A stretch of 64,000 bases of DNA from Rahnella victoriana (GCF_004330295.1 NZ_SJOJ01000028.1:1-64000), one strand, 5' to 3'. Shown: positions 9,159 to 17,552, numbered from the stretch's first letter. Made by a program: numbers and translations. The notes: generated by a model not told the origin, from the letters alone.

Positions 9159-10310
9159 TCAGTGATGCGCAGCGGTTTTCACGGCACGCAGGATCACGAA
9201 TTTCTGGTTGGTGGCGATGGTGGTGCAGTTGCCGAACAGGCGACGCAATTTCTGGTAGTAATCCAGATGGCGGTTGCCGACGATGCGCAGTTCGCCGCCG
9301 GTTTGCAGGCAACGTTTGGCGTCGCAGAACATGCGCCACGCGGTGTCATCGCTGATCACCGTGCCCTGATGGAACGGCGGGTTACACAGCACGGCGTGCA
9401 GCGTTTCGCGCTCAACACCGGCCAGCATATTGTTCACGTCAAAATGACAGCGGCTGAGATCCTGCGGCAAATTGTTTTCGACGTTTAGACGGCTCGACTC
9501 TACCGCCATATACGATTCATCGACGAACAGCATTTCCGCATCCGGGTTCAGCGCCAGCGCGGTCATGCCGATCACGCCGTTACCGCAGCCCAGATCCGCC
9601 ATACGCCCTTCGATACCTTCCGGCAGATGCTGCATAAAGAAGCGAGCGCCGATGTCCAGACCGCCGCGTGAGAACACGTTGGCGTGGTTGGAGATACGGA
9701 ATTCACTGTCATCCAGCGCCCATTCTGCAATCACCGGTTCGGCGGTTTGCGCAGGCAAAGTGGCTTCACAATGGATCAGACGGGCTTTTTTCCACGCCAG
9801 ACTGGTTTTGGTCGGCCCGAGGATTTTCTCGAACAATTGCAGCGTAGAGGTATGAATATCACGGGCTTTTGCGCCGGCGATAATCTGGGTGTCCGGCGTC
9901 ACCACTTCACGCAGCGCCAGCAATTGTTGTTCCAGCAGCGCCAGCGTTTTTGGCACTTTGATGATCACCAGACCCGGATTGATTGGCAACGGCACCAGGC
10001 TGCTTTGCGCCGCCACGCTGTCTTCGTCAAACCCGTTAAGGCGCAGGTTATGGCGCATCGCCAGCTGACTCATAAAGGAGTCATTGATGCTGGTCGGATG
10101 GTGCGGCTGCAATGCGCAGGCCAGCGTGCCAAAGGCATCGTTGAAAATAAGCAGCGGACGGCCGTTGAGCGCCTCAGTGTTCAGGTTTTGCAGCAGATAT
10201 TCATCGGCCGCTTCCCATGCCTGCAACTGTGTTGCCGCTTCTTCCAGCGGATAACGTTCCAGACGCAGTTGCAATAACTGACCACCGGTTTCGGTTTCAA
10301 ATTGGCTCAT
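9159..10310 (-). CDS. rlmG: 23S rRNA m2G1835 methyltransferase RlmG
   Basis: 383 residues, close to E. coli RlmG (YgjO). The C-terminal half is a class I SAM methyltransferase: [11 protein letters not shown] (motif I) at about residues 237-247 and the catalytic NPPFHQG around 308-314, typical of guanine-N2 methyltransferases of the RsmC/RlmG type. The N-terminal half is the degenerate, substrate-recognising MTase fold of this family. It modifies G1835 of 23S rRNA. It is convergent with the T6SS cluster and divergent from ygjP, as in E. coli where rlmG and ygjP are also neighbours. Confidence 0.95.
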   Translation of the reverse strand: MSQFETETGGQLLQLRLERYPLEEAATQLQAWEAADEYLLQNLNTEALNGRPLLIFNDAFGTLACALQPHHPTSINDSFMSQLAMRHNLRLNGFDEDSVAAQSSLVPLPINPGLVIIKVPKTLALLEQQLLALREVVTPDTQIIAGAKARDIHTSTLQLFEKILGPTKTSLAWKKARLIHCEATLPAQTAEPVIAEWALDDSEFRISNHANVFSRGGLDIGARFFMQHLPEGIEGRMADLGCGNGVIGMTALALNPDAEMLFVDESYMAVESSRLNVENNLPQDLSRCHFDVNNMLAGVERETLHAVLCNPPFHQGTVISDDTAWRMFCDAKRCLQTGGELRIVGNRHLDYYQKLRRLFGNCTTIATNQKFVILRAVKTAAHH

Positions 10311-10480
10311 TGGCCCTCCTCATATTCAATTTGCGCTGTTTATCCCTTAATTTGGTCTATCAGTAAAACGTTTTTTCAGTTAAAAAGGGGTTTATCTGCC
10401 GGATCCGCGCGATCGTGACAAAAATGGCGCTGACCGGTACAGCATCTTTTCCCCGGCAATAAGAGACAAAGCAAACAGTT

Positions 10481-10987
10481 ATGCCTGAATTGACCTATCT
10501 GCAAGGCTATCCGGAGTCGCTTCAGGCTCAGGTGCGACAGTTAATCGACCAGGAACGTTTAGGTAAAGTCTTGCTGACGCGCTATCCCGAGCCGCACGAA
10601 CTGACCACCGACAAGTCGCTCTATCAGTATACGCTCGACCTGAAAAACCAGTTTTTACGCAGTTCATCGCCGTTAAGCAAAGTGGCGTACGACAATAAAA
10701 TCCACGTGATGAAACACGCGCTGGGGCTGCATACCGCGATATCCCGCATTCAGGGCGGCAAGCTGAAAGCCAAAGCGGAAATCCGCGTGGCGACGGTGTT
10801 TAAAAGCGCGCCGGAAGCGTTTCTGAAAATGATCGTGGTGCATGAACTCGCGCACCTGAAAGAAAAAGAACACAACAAAGCCTTCTACAGCCTGTGCTGT
10901 CATATGACGCCTGACTATCATCAGTTAGAATTCGACACGCGCATGTACCTGACGCATCTGGAAATATTCGGTAAGTTGTACCAATAA
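10481..10987 (+). CDS. ygjP: YgjP-type M48-like metallopeptidase
   Basis: 168 residues, matching E. coli YgjP. It contains the zinc-metallopeptidase signature HELAHLKEKEHN (HExxH with a downstream His, about residues 124-135), characteristic of the DUF45/WLM-like group. The substrate is not known. An AGACAAAG-type ribosome site precedes the ATG. It is followed after 22 bases by the ygjR-like oxidoreductase, so the two genes may share a transcript. Confidence 0.88.
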   Translation: MPELTYLQGYPESLQAQVRQLIDQERLGKVLLTRYPEPHELTTDKSLYQYTLDLKNQFLRSSSPLSKVAYDNKIHVMKHALGLHTAISRIQGGKLKAKAEIRVATVFKSAPEAFLKMIVVHELAHLKEKEHNKAFYSLCCHMTPDYHQLEFDTRMYLTHLEIFGKLYQ

Positions 10988-11009
10988 TAATTCACTATAG
11001 GGATTTCAC

Positions 11010-11999
11010 ATGATTCGCTTCGCAGTCGTCGGCACTAACTGGATCACCCAGCGTTTTATTGATGCCGCACACGAGAGCGGTAAGATGAAGCTGACCGCGA
11101 TTTATTCCCGCACGCTGGATGGCGCGAAAAAGCTCGGCGAGGATTATCCGGTTGAGCATTACTTTGATTCCCTCGAAGAGATGGCCGCCTCCGATCTGAT
11201 TGATGCGGTGTATATTGCCAGCCCGAATTCCCTGCATTATCCGCAGTCGCTGTTGTTCCTCCGTCATAAAAAACATGTGATTTGCGAAAAGCCGCTGGTC
11301 TCCAACCTGCGTGAAGCCGAAAGCCTGATCGCCTGTGCGAAAGAGAACAACGTTGTGCTGTTCGAAGCCTTCAAAACCGCGTATCTGCCGAATTTCCTGC
11401 ACATGAAAGGCGCGCTGAACCGCATCGGTAAATTGCGCAAAGCCATTCTGAATTACTGCCAGTATTCCTCACGTTATCCGCGCTATCTGGCCGGTGAAAA
11501 CCCGAACACCTTTAATCCGGCGTTTTCCAACGGCTCAATCATGGATATCGGCTATTACTGTCTGGCCAGCGCCATTTCGCTGTTTGGCGAACCGGAGTCG
11601 GTCAAAGCCACCGCGACCTTGCTGGAAAGCGGCGTTGATGGTCAGGGGACGGTGATTTTGTCGTATGCCGGTGATTTCGAAGTGGTGATCAACCACTCCA
11701 AAATCAGCGACTCCCTGCTGCCCAGTGAAATTCAGGGCGAGGACGGCACCCTGCAGATGGAAAAACTGTCTGAATGCCAGACGCTCAGCCTGACGCCACG
11801 CGGCAGCCAGAAGCTGGATCTGACCCAGCCTCAGCACATCAACACCATGCTGTATGAAGCAGAAACTTTTGCGATTCTGGTCGACAGCCAGTTTGTCGCG
11901 CACCCGGGGCTGGAAGTCTCGCGCATCACCGCCAAAGTGCTGACGGAAATCCGCCGTCAGACCGGCGTGGTGTTCCCGGCAGACCAGCAGCCTTCATGA
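11010..11999 (+). CDS. ygjR: Gfo/Idh/MocA-family NAD(P)-dependent oxidoreductase (YgjR-like)
   Basis: 329 residues. The N-terminal Rossmann fold begins with RFAVVGTNWIT and includes the family signature EKPL (ICEKPLVSN, about residues 91-99), where the Lys acts in hydride transfer. A C-terminal alpha/beta domain with the YG(Y/D)(I)GYYCL-type segment (MDIGYYCL) follows. Members oxidise or reduce sugars and related polyols; the substrate of this one is unknown. Its position next to ygjP and before alx matches E. coli ygjR. A GGGATTTCAC ribosome region precedes the ATG. Confidence 0.88.
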   Translation: MIRFAVVGTNWITQRFIDAAHESGKMKLTAIYSRTLDGAKKLGEDYPVEHYFDSLEEMAASDLIDAVYIASPNSLHYPQSLLFLRHKKHVICEKPLVSNLREAESLIACAKENNVVLFEAFKTAYLPNFLHMKGALNRIGKLRKAILNYCQYSSRYPRYLAGENPNTFNPAFSNGSIMDIGYYCLASAISLFGEPESVKATATLLESGVDGQGTVILSYAGDFEVVINHSKISDSLLPSEIQGEDGTLQMEKLSECQTLSLTPRGSQKLDLTQPQHINTMLYEAETFAILVDSQFVAHPGLEVSRITAKVLTEIRRQTGVVFPADQQPS

Positions 12000-12022
12000 T
12001 TCATTCCATTCGGGAGTAACAG

Positions 12023-12769
12023 ATGAGTGCACCCAGCCAGAAACCGCTGTTGATTTTACAGACCGGCCACGCGCCGGAACCTATCCGTCGGGCGCACGAT
12101 AACTTTCCGCAGATGTTTATCCGTCAGGGCGATATCGATGCGCAGCAGGTGGTGATTGTCGATTTACAGGCGGGTGAGCGCCCGTTGCCGCCGGAAAATT
12201 ATTGCGGGGCGATCATTACCGGGTCGCGCAGCATGGTCACCGAGCATCTGGCGTGGAGCGAAGACGCGGCGGACTGGGTACGGCTGGGCATGTTGCAGGA
12301 ATTGCCGATGTTCGGTGCCTGCTACGGTCATCAGCTGATGGCGTATGCGCTGGGCGGCGAAGTGGATTACCATCCGCAGGGCATTGAAGTGGGTACGCAC
12401 GAGGTCACGCTGACGCCAGCCGGGCATCTGGATCCGCTGGTGTCACAGCTTCCGGCGCAGTTCGCGGCCAATCTGATCCACCTGCAAACCGTCATTACGC
12501 CGCCTGCGACCGCGACGGTGCTGGCGAAAACAGTGCACGATCCGCATCAGATCCTGCGCTACGGCCCGAATGCCATCAGCACGCAGTTCCATCCCGAATT
12601 CAGTCTGGCGGTGATGAAAACTTATCTCTCGTGGCTGGGATCCCTCGCCGAAGACGATACGGTGGATTTTGCACAACAGGCTCAGCAACTTAGCGAAACA
12701 CCGCTCAGCCGCGGCCTGCTGCTGGCCTTTGTCGGCGCACTCGGCAAACGTCAGGCGCTGGCGGGTTAA
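12023..12769 (+). CDS. Class I glutamine amidotransferase-like protein
   Basis: 248 residues with a complete triad: nucleophile Cys in FGACYGHQL (about residue 98) and the His-x-Glu in QFHPEF (about 191-193). This arrangement is of the GuaA/GATase type without a synthetase domain, so the protein may hydrolyse or transfer gamma-glutamyl amides by itself, as in YfeJ or gamma-glutamyl-compound hydrolases. Substrate unknown. It starts 23 bases after ygjR behind a GGGAG ribosome site. It is not part of the E. coli version of this gene string, so it is an extra gene here. Confidence 0.8.
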   Translation: MSAPSQKPLLILQTGHAPEPIRRAHDNFPQMFIRQGDIDAQQVVIVDLQAGERPLPPENYCGAIITGSRSMVTEHLAWSEDAADWVRLGMLQELPMFGACYGHQLMAYALGGEVDYHPQGIEVGTHEVTLTPAGHLDPLVSQLPAQFAANLIHLQTVITPPATATVLAKTVHDPHQILRYGPNAISTQFHPEFSLAVMKTYLSWLGSLAEDDTVDFAQQAQQLSETPLSRGLLLAFVGALGKRQALAG

Positions 12770-12792
12770 TGCGCTAAAATGTTTCTGAATGT

Positions 12793-12821
12793 TTGACACC
12801 AGACACATTTTGCATTAATTT
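12793..12821 (+). promoter_or_regulatory. Predicted promoter of the alx leader
   Basis: A perfect -35 hexamer TTGACA at 12793-12798 is followed after about 16-17 bases by an AT-rich -10 region (CATTAATTT). This would start transcription at about 12828, just before the first conserved block of the riboswitch. Confidence 0.55.
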
Positions 12822-12828
12822 GCGAACT

Positions 12829-13045
12829 GCAAAGGGGAGTAACTTCTTCGTCGGATAATCGTCATTACGGTGTCTGGACCCGCGCTCACGCAGCGCCGTC
12901 TCAGCCACCCGGTTACCGGGGCAAAGATAAGCATTCATAAGATGAATACTTATCTTTGTAAGTGAGACCTTGCCGGAAGGCGAGGTTTGCTCACAGCTCA
13001 AAAAATGAGCGGCTAACGTCTTCCGACGCTGGCCGTTTTTTTTTG
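12829..13045 (+). ncRNA. yybP-ykoY manganese riboswitch (alx leader)
   Basis: The leader contains the conserved yybP-ykoY sequences AAAGGGGAGTA (12831-12841) and, further on, GTGAGACCTTGCC paired with a partner containing GGCGAGGTTTG (about 12962-12989). It ends in a strong hairpin CGGC..CGTC/GACG..GCCG (13010-13035) followed by nine T. In E. coli the same element (SraF/PRE) precedes alx and responds to manganese and alkaline pH. Here the hairpin plus T-run suggests transcription termination control, with the alx ribosome site (CGAGGA) a little downstream. Confidence 0.88.
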
Positions 13046-13067
13046 ATGTTTTTTCGAGGATATCGCA

Positions 13068-14039
13068 ATGATGAACTCCGTAGGCAACCCGATGTTGTGG
13101 GGCTCCTTTGCCGTGGTAGTGATAATTATGCTCGCGTTCGACCTGCTGTTGCAGGGCCGCAAAGGCGCGCAAACCATGAGTATGAAAAGTGCCGCGATGT
13201 GGTCGCTGGTGTGGATAGGCCTGTCGTTGCTGTTCAACTTCGGCTTCTGGTGGTATCTCAACGGCGAGTTTGGCCGTGAAGTGGCCGATGCCAAGGCCAC
13301 CATGTTCCTGACCGGCTATTTGCTGGAAAAAGCGCTGGCGGTGGATAACGTCTTCGTCTGGCTGATCCTGTTCAGTTACTTCTCCATTCCGGCCAACCTG
13401 CAACGCCGCGTACTGGTGTACGGCGTGCTCGGTGCCATCGTCTTGCGTACCGGTATGATTTTCGCCGGCAGCTGGCTGGTGGGGCAATTCAGCTGGATTT
13501 TGTATGTGTTCGGCGCGTTCCTGCTGTTCACCGGTATCAAGATGGCGCTGGCGAAAGAAGATGACGGCGAAGTGGGCGAAAAGCCGATGATCCGCTGGCT
13601 GCGCAGTAAAATGCGTATGACCGACGAATTGCAGGGCGAGAAATTCTTCGTGCGCCGTAACGGTATTCTGTTCGCCACACCGCTGCTGCTGGTGCTGATC
13701 ATGGTCGAACTGAGTGACGTGATTTTCGCGGTCGACAGTATCCCGGCTATTTTCGCGGTGACCACCGACCCGTTCATCGTGCTGACGTCTAACCTGTTTG
13801 CGATCCTCGGCCTGCGTGCGATGTACTTCCTGCTGGCGGGCGTGGCAGAGCGTTTCTCGATGCTGAAATACGGTCTGGCGGTGATCCTGATTTTCATCGG
13901 TATCAAGATGCTGCTGCTCGATGTGTTCCACATTCCGGTGGGAATATCGCTGGGCGTGATCGCGTCGATACTGATCATCACCTTGCTGATTAACACCTGG
14001 GTGAACCGTCGGGCTGACCTCGCAAAATCCAAAAAATAA
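13068..14039 (+). CDS. alx: TerC-family membrane protein Alx (manganese export)
   Basis: 323 residues with about nine membrane helices and the TerC-family acidic residues inside helices, such as the [12 protein letters not shown] and [19 protein letters not shown] segments, which bind and move metal ions. E. coli Alx is of the same size and follows ygjR. It is linked to Mn2+ export or homeostasis at alkaline pH. Expression is under the leader riboswitch. A second, internally deleted copy of its 3' end lies at 15534-15695. Confidence 0.93.
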   Translation: MMNSVGNPMLWGSFAVVVIIMLAFDLLLQGRKGAQTMSMKSAAMWSLVWIGLSLLFNFGFWWYLNGEFGREVADAKATMFLTGYLLEKALAVDNVFVWLILFSYFSIPANLQRRVLVYGVLGAIVLRTGMIFAGSWLVGQFSWILYVFGAFLLFTGIKMALAKEDDGEVGEKPMIRWLRSKMRMTDELQGEKFFVRRNGILFATPLLLVLIMVELSDVIFAVDSIPAIFAVTTDPFIVLTSNLFAILGLRAMYFLLAGVAERFSMLKYGLAVILIFIGIKMLLLDVFHIPVGISLGVIASILIITLLINTWVNRRADLAKSKK

Positions 14040-14071
14040 GCGGGCATCGATCGCAAAATACTGTCATCAGG

Positions 14072-14100
14072 CGGGCGCTAACAAGCGCCCGTTATTTTTT
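14072..14100 (+). terminator. Terminator after alx
   Basis: Stem CGGGCGCT / AGCGCCCG with loop AACA (14072-14091), followed by TTATTTTTT. Confidence 0.85.
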
Positions 14101-14174
14101 GAGCTAGATTCTGCTAGTCTCCTGCTTCGCCGTTCAGGACACGAACGGTGATAACGTATAAAAAAGGGAAAATC

Positions 14175-15386
14175 ATGCAAACACCATCCTCTCCGTCATT
14201 TGTAAAACGCTTCACCGACAGCAGTCTGGTGATGCAAATTCTGGTCGGCTTAATCGCCGGTATCATCCTCGCGGCACTGGCGCCTGAAGTGGCACAAACA
14301 GCAGGTCTGCTCGGCAGCCTGTTTGTCGGCGCGCTGAAAGCCGTCGCGCCGTTGCTGGTGTTAGTGCTGGTGACCGCCTCCATTACCAATCATCCCAAAG
14401 GCAGGAAAACCGCGCTCGGCCCGATCCTGTTTCTGTATCTCTTCGGGACGTTTTCAGCGGCGCTGATTGCCGTCGTGGTCAGTTTTATGTTCCCCTCGAC
14501 GCTGGATCTGAAAGTCGCGAACGTCGAAATCACGCCGCCGGGAGGCATTGCGGAGGTGCTGAAAGGGCTGATTATGAGCATTGTGTCTAACCCGTTCCGC
14601 GCCCTGATCGATGCGAATTATATCGGCATTCTGGCCTGGGCGATTGGCCTTGGGCTGGCGCTGCGTCAGGCTGCTGATACGACGAAAAATCTGGTCACGG
14701 ATGTCTCGGTGGCCGTCACCAAAATTGTCCGTGTGGTGATCCGCTTTGCGCCACTGGGGATTTTCGGTCTGGTCGCCGAAACACTGGCCACCAGCGGATT
14801 TGGCGCACTCTACGATTACGCCCATCTGCTTGCCGTGCTGATCGGGTGTATGTTGCTGGTGGCGCTGGTATTTAACCCGCTGATCGTGCTGGTGAAAACC
14901 CGTCGCAATCCTTACCCACTGGTCTTTGCCTGCCTGCGTGAAAGTGGCGTCACCGCCTTCTTCACCCGCAGTTCTGCCGCCAATATTCCGGTCAACATGA
15001 ACCTTTGCCGCAAACTGGGCCTGGATGAAGACACCTATTCCGTGTCGATCCCGCTGGGTGCCACCATCAATATGGCGGGCGCGGCGATCACCATTACGGT
15101 GCTGACGCTGGCGGCGGTCACGACGCTGGGTATTGAAGTGGATATTCTGACGGCGCTGTTGCTGAGCGTGATGGCGGCAGTATGCGCCTGTGGCGCGTCA
15201 GGGGTGGCGGGCGGTTCGCTGCTGCTGATCCCGATGGCATGCAGCCTGTTTGGCATTCCCAATGACATCGCCATGCAGGTTGTGGCTGTCGGCTTCATCA
15301 TCGGTATTTTGCAGGATTCAGCGGAAACTGCGCTGAACTCTTCCACCGATGTGTTGTTTACCGCCGCAGCCTGTCAGAAACACTGA
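14175..15386 (+). CDS. sstT: Serine/threonine:sodium symporter SstT
   Basis: 403 residues of the dicarboxylate/amino acid:cation symporter (DAACS) family, close to E. coli SstT (414). It has many hydrophobic helices and the family's serine-rich re-entrant loop ([14 protein letters not shown], about residues 266-279) and the NMAGAAIT motif (about 299-306). It imports serine and threonine with Na+. The ATG at 14175 is preferred because it follows AAAAAGGGAAAATC and gives the family N-terminus; an upstream in-frame start at 14148 lacks a ribosome site. In E. coli sstT also follows alx. Confidence 0.95.
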   Translation: MQTPSSPSFVKRFTDSSLVMQILVGLIAGIILAALAPEVAQTAGLLGSLFVGALKAVAPLLVLVLVTASITNHPKGRKTALGPILFLYLFGTFSAALIAVVVSFMFPSTLDLKVANVEITPPGGIAEVLKGLIMSIVSNPFRALIDANYIGILAWAIGLGLALRQAADTTKNLVTDVSVAVTKIVRVVIRFAPLGIFGLVAETLATSGFGALYDYAHLLAVLIGCMLLVALVFNPLIVLVKTRRNPYPLVFACLRESGVTAFFTRSSAANIPVNMNLCRKLGLDEDTYSVSIPLGATINMAGAAITITVLTLAAVTTLGIEVDILTALLLSVMAAVCACGASGVAGGSLLLIPMACSLFGIPNDIAMQVVAVGFIIGILQDSAETALNSSTDVLFTAAACQKH

Positions 15387-15394
15387 TCCTTCCT

Positions 15395-15422
15395 GCACCG
15401 GGCAGCCCCTGCCGCCCGGTGC
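15395..15422 (+). terminator. Hairpin after sstT
   Basis: GCACCGGGC / GCCCGGTGC around a 10-base loop. The downstream tract (ATTGCCTT) is only weakly T-rich, so termination strength is uncertain. Confidence 0.5.
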
Positions 15423-15428
15423 ATTGCC

Positions 15429-15536
15429 TTACGGCTTCACGCCGTTCAGCAACACCTCCAGCGGGTACACCATCGCGATCACCAGTTCGTCATGGATCGC
15501 CGCCGCATCATCCAGCTGAGCCTGCGCCTGCTGGCG
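15429..15536 (-). pseudogene. C-terminal fragment of an unidentified gene
   Basis: On the - strand about 35 codons remain open and protein-like and end with VYPLEVLLNGVKP and TAA (15429-15431). Upstream of base 15536 the same frame runs into the antisense of the alx-like fragment, so the original gene has been cut off here. I do not recognise the parent family. It marks the left edge of the rearranged island between sstT and mgtA. Confidence 0.4.
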
Positions 15537-15695
15537 TTCCTGCTGTTCACCGGTATCAAGATGGCGCTGCTCGACGTGTTCCACATTCTTGTGGGAATAT
15601 CGCTGGGCGTGATCGCGTCGATTCTGATCATCACCTTGCTGATTAACACCCGTGTGAACCGTCGTAACGATCTAAACAATACGCGAAAGTCATAG
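15534..15695 (+). pseudogene. Internally deleted duplicate of the alx 3' end
   Basis: Bases 15534-15570 repeat alx around 13515-13550 (GCGTTCCTGCTGTTCACC...), and 15570-15668 repeat alx around 13911-14013 (encoding [19 protein letters not shown]). The joint lies in the 13-base sequence CGGTATCAAGATG, which occurs twice in intact alx (13532-13544 and 13898-13910). The copy therefore looks like an alx from which 366 bp between these direct repeats was lost. The last codons (RNDLNNTRKS) differ from alx, so the copy is not very recent or came from a related strain. There is no start codon or ribosome site of its own and no expected function. Confidence 0.75.
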
Positions 15696-15706
15696 CATTA
15701 ATCAGG

Positions 15707-15743
15707 AATAATGAATGGGCGGATATCACGCCCATTCATTATT
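15707..15743. terminator. Long perfect hairpin, likely bidirectional terminator
   Basis: A 15-bp perfect stem AATAATGAATGGGCG / CGCCCATTCATTATT around the loop GATATCA, followed by TTACC. It separates the alx fragment (+) from the convergent hcp remnant (-). Confidence 0.7.
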
Positions 15744-15853
15744 TTACCTGTCTTATTTTCAATGAACTTTATCAAAGCTTATTTCCATCGGCATACCTCC
15801 ATTCCGAGTACGAGCCCGGCCAACTGACCGAAGAGTAGCTTTGGCAGGCAATG

Positions 15854-16018
15854 CTACGCTGTGGCCCTCTCATTCCATTCATCCTTGTGTATGATATTAC
15901 CGTCGCAGTGCTTCCAGGTAATCGCCTCATAAGCACCCACGCGGCCAGAAACTAACGAGCCGTCGATAATCGGAGAATTATTCTCATCTGTTAGAAATAA
16001 ATAAGCTGGAATTGACAT
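15854..16018 (-). pseudogene. hcp: Mini-Hcp: internally deleted T6SS tube protein
   Basis: A 54-residue frame with its own strong ribosome site (AAGGAT, 7 bases before ATG). It begins MSIPAYLFLTDENNSPI, the N-terminus of the enterobacterial orphan Hcp family, and ends AITWKHCDGNIIHKDEW followed by NERATA, the family's C-terminus (usually ...YEAITWKYCDGNI...WN.RATA). About 110 central residues of the roughly 160-residue Hcp are missing, joined in frame at GRVGA/YEAITW. Hcp monomers form hexameric rings that make up the T6SS tube and carry small effectors in the lumen; this version lacks most of the beta-barrel and should not form a ring. It lies 17 bases after the stop of the small membrane protein gene, in the same operon. 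Family identity is from remembered Hcp sequence. Confidence 0.8.
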
Positions 16019-16035
16019 GTTATATCCTTATAAAG

Positions 16036-16290
16036 TTAATTATTACGTTTGTCTCTTCCTGTGATTTTATCAATCACTTTGTACAAGATGTATAGAAAAA
16101 TTAACCAAGCTCCTATACCTACAAACTTCATCGGCCACGACTCGATGTACATAATGCAAAGTATTGTCCCAAATATAATCAATGGTGCAAATGCGAACTC
16201 AAATAAATAATAAATTATAAATGCGACTACTTTTTCGATTGCAGTAAGTACCATCTTGATGACTTTAAAAAACACCCCGTCTTTAGGCAT
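16036..16290 (-). CDS. Small membrane protein, candidate immunity protein
   Basis: 84 residues with two strong membrane helices (about residues 22-48 and 53-72) and a basic tail (KITGRDKRNN). Its start overlaps the end of the upstream 217-residue gene by 8 bases, so both are translated together, and the mini-hcp follows directly. A small inner-membrane protein encoded right after a protein with membrane-inserting segments and next to hcp is the arrangement of T6SS pore-forming effector/immunity pairs such as Ssp6/Sip6 of Serratia. This is an inference from architecture; I see no sequence motif proving it. AT-rich base composition unlike the flanking housekeeping genes supports acquisition by transfer. 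Confidence 0.5.
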   Translation of the reverse strand: MPKDGVFFKVIKMVLTAIEKVVAFIIYYLFEFAFAPLIIFGTILCIMYIESWPMKFVGIGAWLIFLYILYKVIDKITGRDKRNN

Positions 16291-16936
16291 TTATTTTCTT
16301 CCTCACCAACTCAATTATTTTTCTGAATGCAGGTTCGCCTTGCGTCATTCTGATATGCATCGCATCTACAAAAGGTTGAACGGTTGGCTCAAATAAGAAG
16401 TAAAGGAGATCATAGTCTTTCGCACTCAATAAATTATATATTTCTGGGTTCTCAGCCTCCAACCGTTCAGAGGTTCGTATTGAGCGCTCAGTCATACCAC
16501 CAATTAACAACACTCCAGTTAATACAGCTATGGGTTTCGATTTAAATGTAGCTGAGATAAAAGAAACTCTTTCTAATACTGCAGCCGTTATCATAGCCAT
16601 GATTGTATTAGTCCCCATCCTTCCCACAAATGATGTAATTACGCCTCTATATATATTGTCCTGCTCTGTTTCGGTAACGTAGATGTTAAACTTAGTAAAA
16701 ATTATCTTAATCGCATCTATGATATGGTCATAATTCAAGATATCGTTTCTTATAGCGCCAGCCATTCTAATTCTAGCTGTTTCACGCCGGAACCGTGAGC
16801 CTGTATCAAACACACCATATGCCATATATCCTATATCAAGCGGCACGGTGAACGCACCGTTTATGAGGCCATTTACTGATTCGGGGGATAGAATAATCCC
16901 AGCAATACGCGTGGCTATATCATCAATGTCATCCAT
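16283..16936 (-). CDS. Candidate small T6SS membrane-acting effector
   Basis: 217 residues, no signal peptide. Two adjacent hydrophobic segments lie in the middle (about residues 110-133 and 138-152, separated by a charged SKPIA turn), and a weaker hydrophobic stretch near residues 12-40 contains Gly and Pro. The rest is charged helix. This layout (soluble protein with a central helical hairpin that could insert in a membrane) resembles small Hcp-delivered pore formers such as Ssp6 (about 220 residues). The ribosome site AAGGGA is 5-6 bases before ATG. The gene overlaps the downstream small membrane protein gene, and an hcp remnant follows. Composition is AT-rich. I do not recognise the family with certainty; a phage or colicin-like protein is an alternative. 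Confidence 0.45.
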   Translation of the reverse strand: MDDIDDIATRIAGIILSPESVNGLINGAFTVPLDIGYMAYGVFDTGSRFRRETARIRMAGAIRNDILNYDHIIDAIKIIFTKFNIYVTETEQDNIYRGVITSFVGRMGTNTIMAMITAAVLERVSFISATFKSKPIAVLTGVLLIGGMTERSIRTSERLEAENPEIYNLLSAKDYDLLYFLFEPTVQPFVDAMHIRMTQGEPAFRKIIELVRKKINA

Positions 16937-17357
16937 ATTAGTCCCTTAGTTGTGATTCATTCCTATTCTAATGGTATTGCATTATACACGTACGCACTAG
17001 ATTTTTTACTTACAATGTAGTTCAGAAAAAAAATCCCAGTTTAGTCGAACTCTAATTAATACTGGATCACTCGTTTTGATATATTAATTCATACGGCATA
17101 TACATCTACCAACGTTTTACAAAAAAAACTTATGAGTGATGGCGTAGCCAAGGAACGGGAATTCATTACGCCGACGTTGGTCTGTACGCCCTACTATACC
17201 CTTTGCACCAACAAGCATTCAATCACATTACTCACTCGTTACTGGCTAACCTGACATTACTTGTTCTTGATTTTTTTATTTGAAAATTCACTTATTGTGT
17301 AAAATACACACTTATTAGAATTTCTTTAAACGAAACATATAAAATAAATCACTCGCA
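16937..17357. other. AT-rich region without a recognised gene
   Basis: About 420 bases upstream of the candidate effector. On the - strand a perfect TATAAT (complement of 16981-16986) lies about 45 bases before the effector ATG and could be its -10 element, though no good -35 is visible. On the + strand a 40-codon frame from 17132 to 17254 exists without a ribosome site. I see nothing else coding. The strand of origin and history are unclear; it is probably part of the acquired island. Confidence 0.4.
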
Positions 17358-17474
17358 TTAGAGTTTGATATCCGGCCACGGCATTAGCGGTAAATTCCCG
17401 GCTGGCGCGGCAAACGCGGAAAAGGTGAGAAACAGGGATGAAGCCAGAAGGGTACGACGGAAAGGCAATAACAT
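17358..17474 (-). pseudogene. Truncated N-terminus of a GH20 beta-hexosaminidase precursor
   Basis: A 38-codon frame encodes a clean Sec signal peptide (RRTLLASSLFLTFSAFA/A) followed by APAGNLPLMPWP and then DIKL and a stop. Signal peptide plus (D/N)LPLMPWP is the start of exported family 20 beta-N-acetylhexosaminidases. The homology stops at about 17370, where the AT-rich sequence begins, so the rest of the gene was lost or separated when the island formed. The parent gene is inferred from this short motif. Confidence 0.55.
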
Positions 17475-17552
17475 CGGTGAAATTCCTCAGAGTAAAAAGC
17501 GCGCCATCTTAGCCCGCTGAATCTAAAGGAATAACTATAGTCGCTGGATAAA

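Noticed and set aside
12774-13931. Long open frame on the - strand opposite alx and its leader
   Set aside because: Its translation is dominated by Gln, His, Arg and Glu, the usual pattern of antisense frames over a hydrophobic membrane protein; it crosses the riboswitch and has no recognisable domain.
17132-17254. 40-codon open frame in the AT-rich stretch upstream of the candidate effector
   Set aside because: No ribosome site, no recognisable similarity and too short to support as a gene; mentioned only in the intergenic entry.
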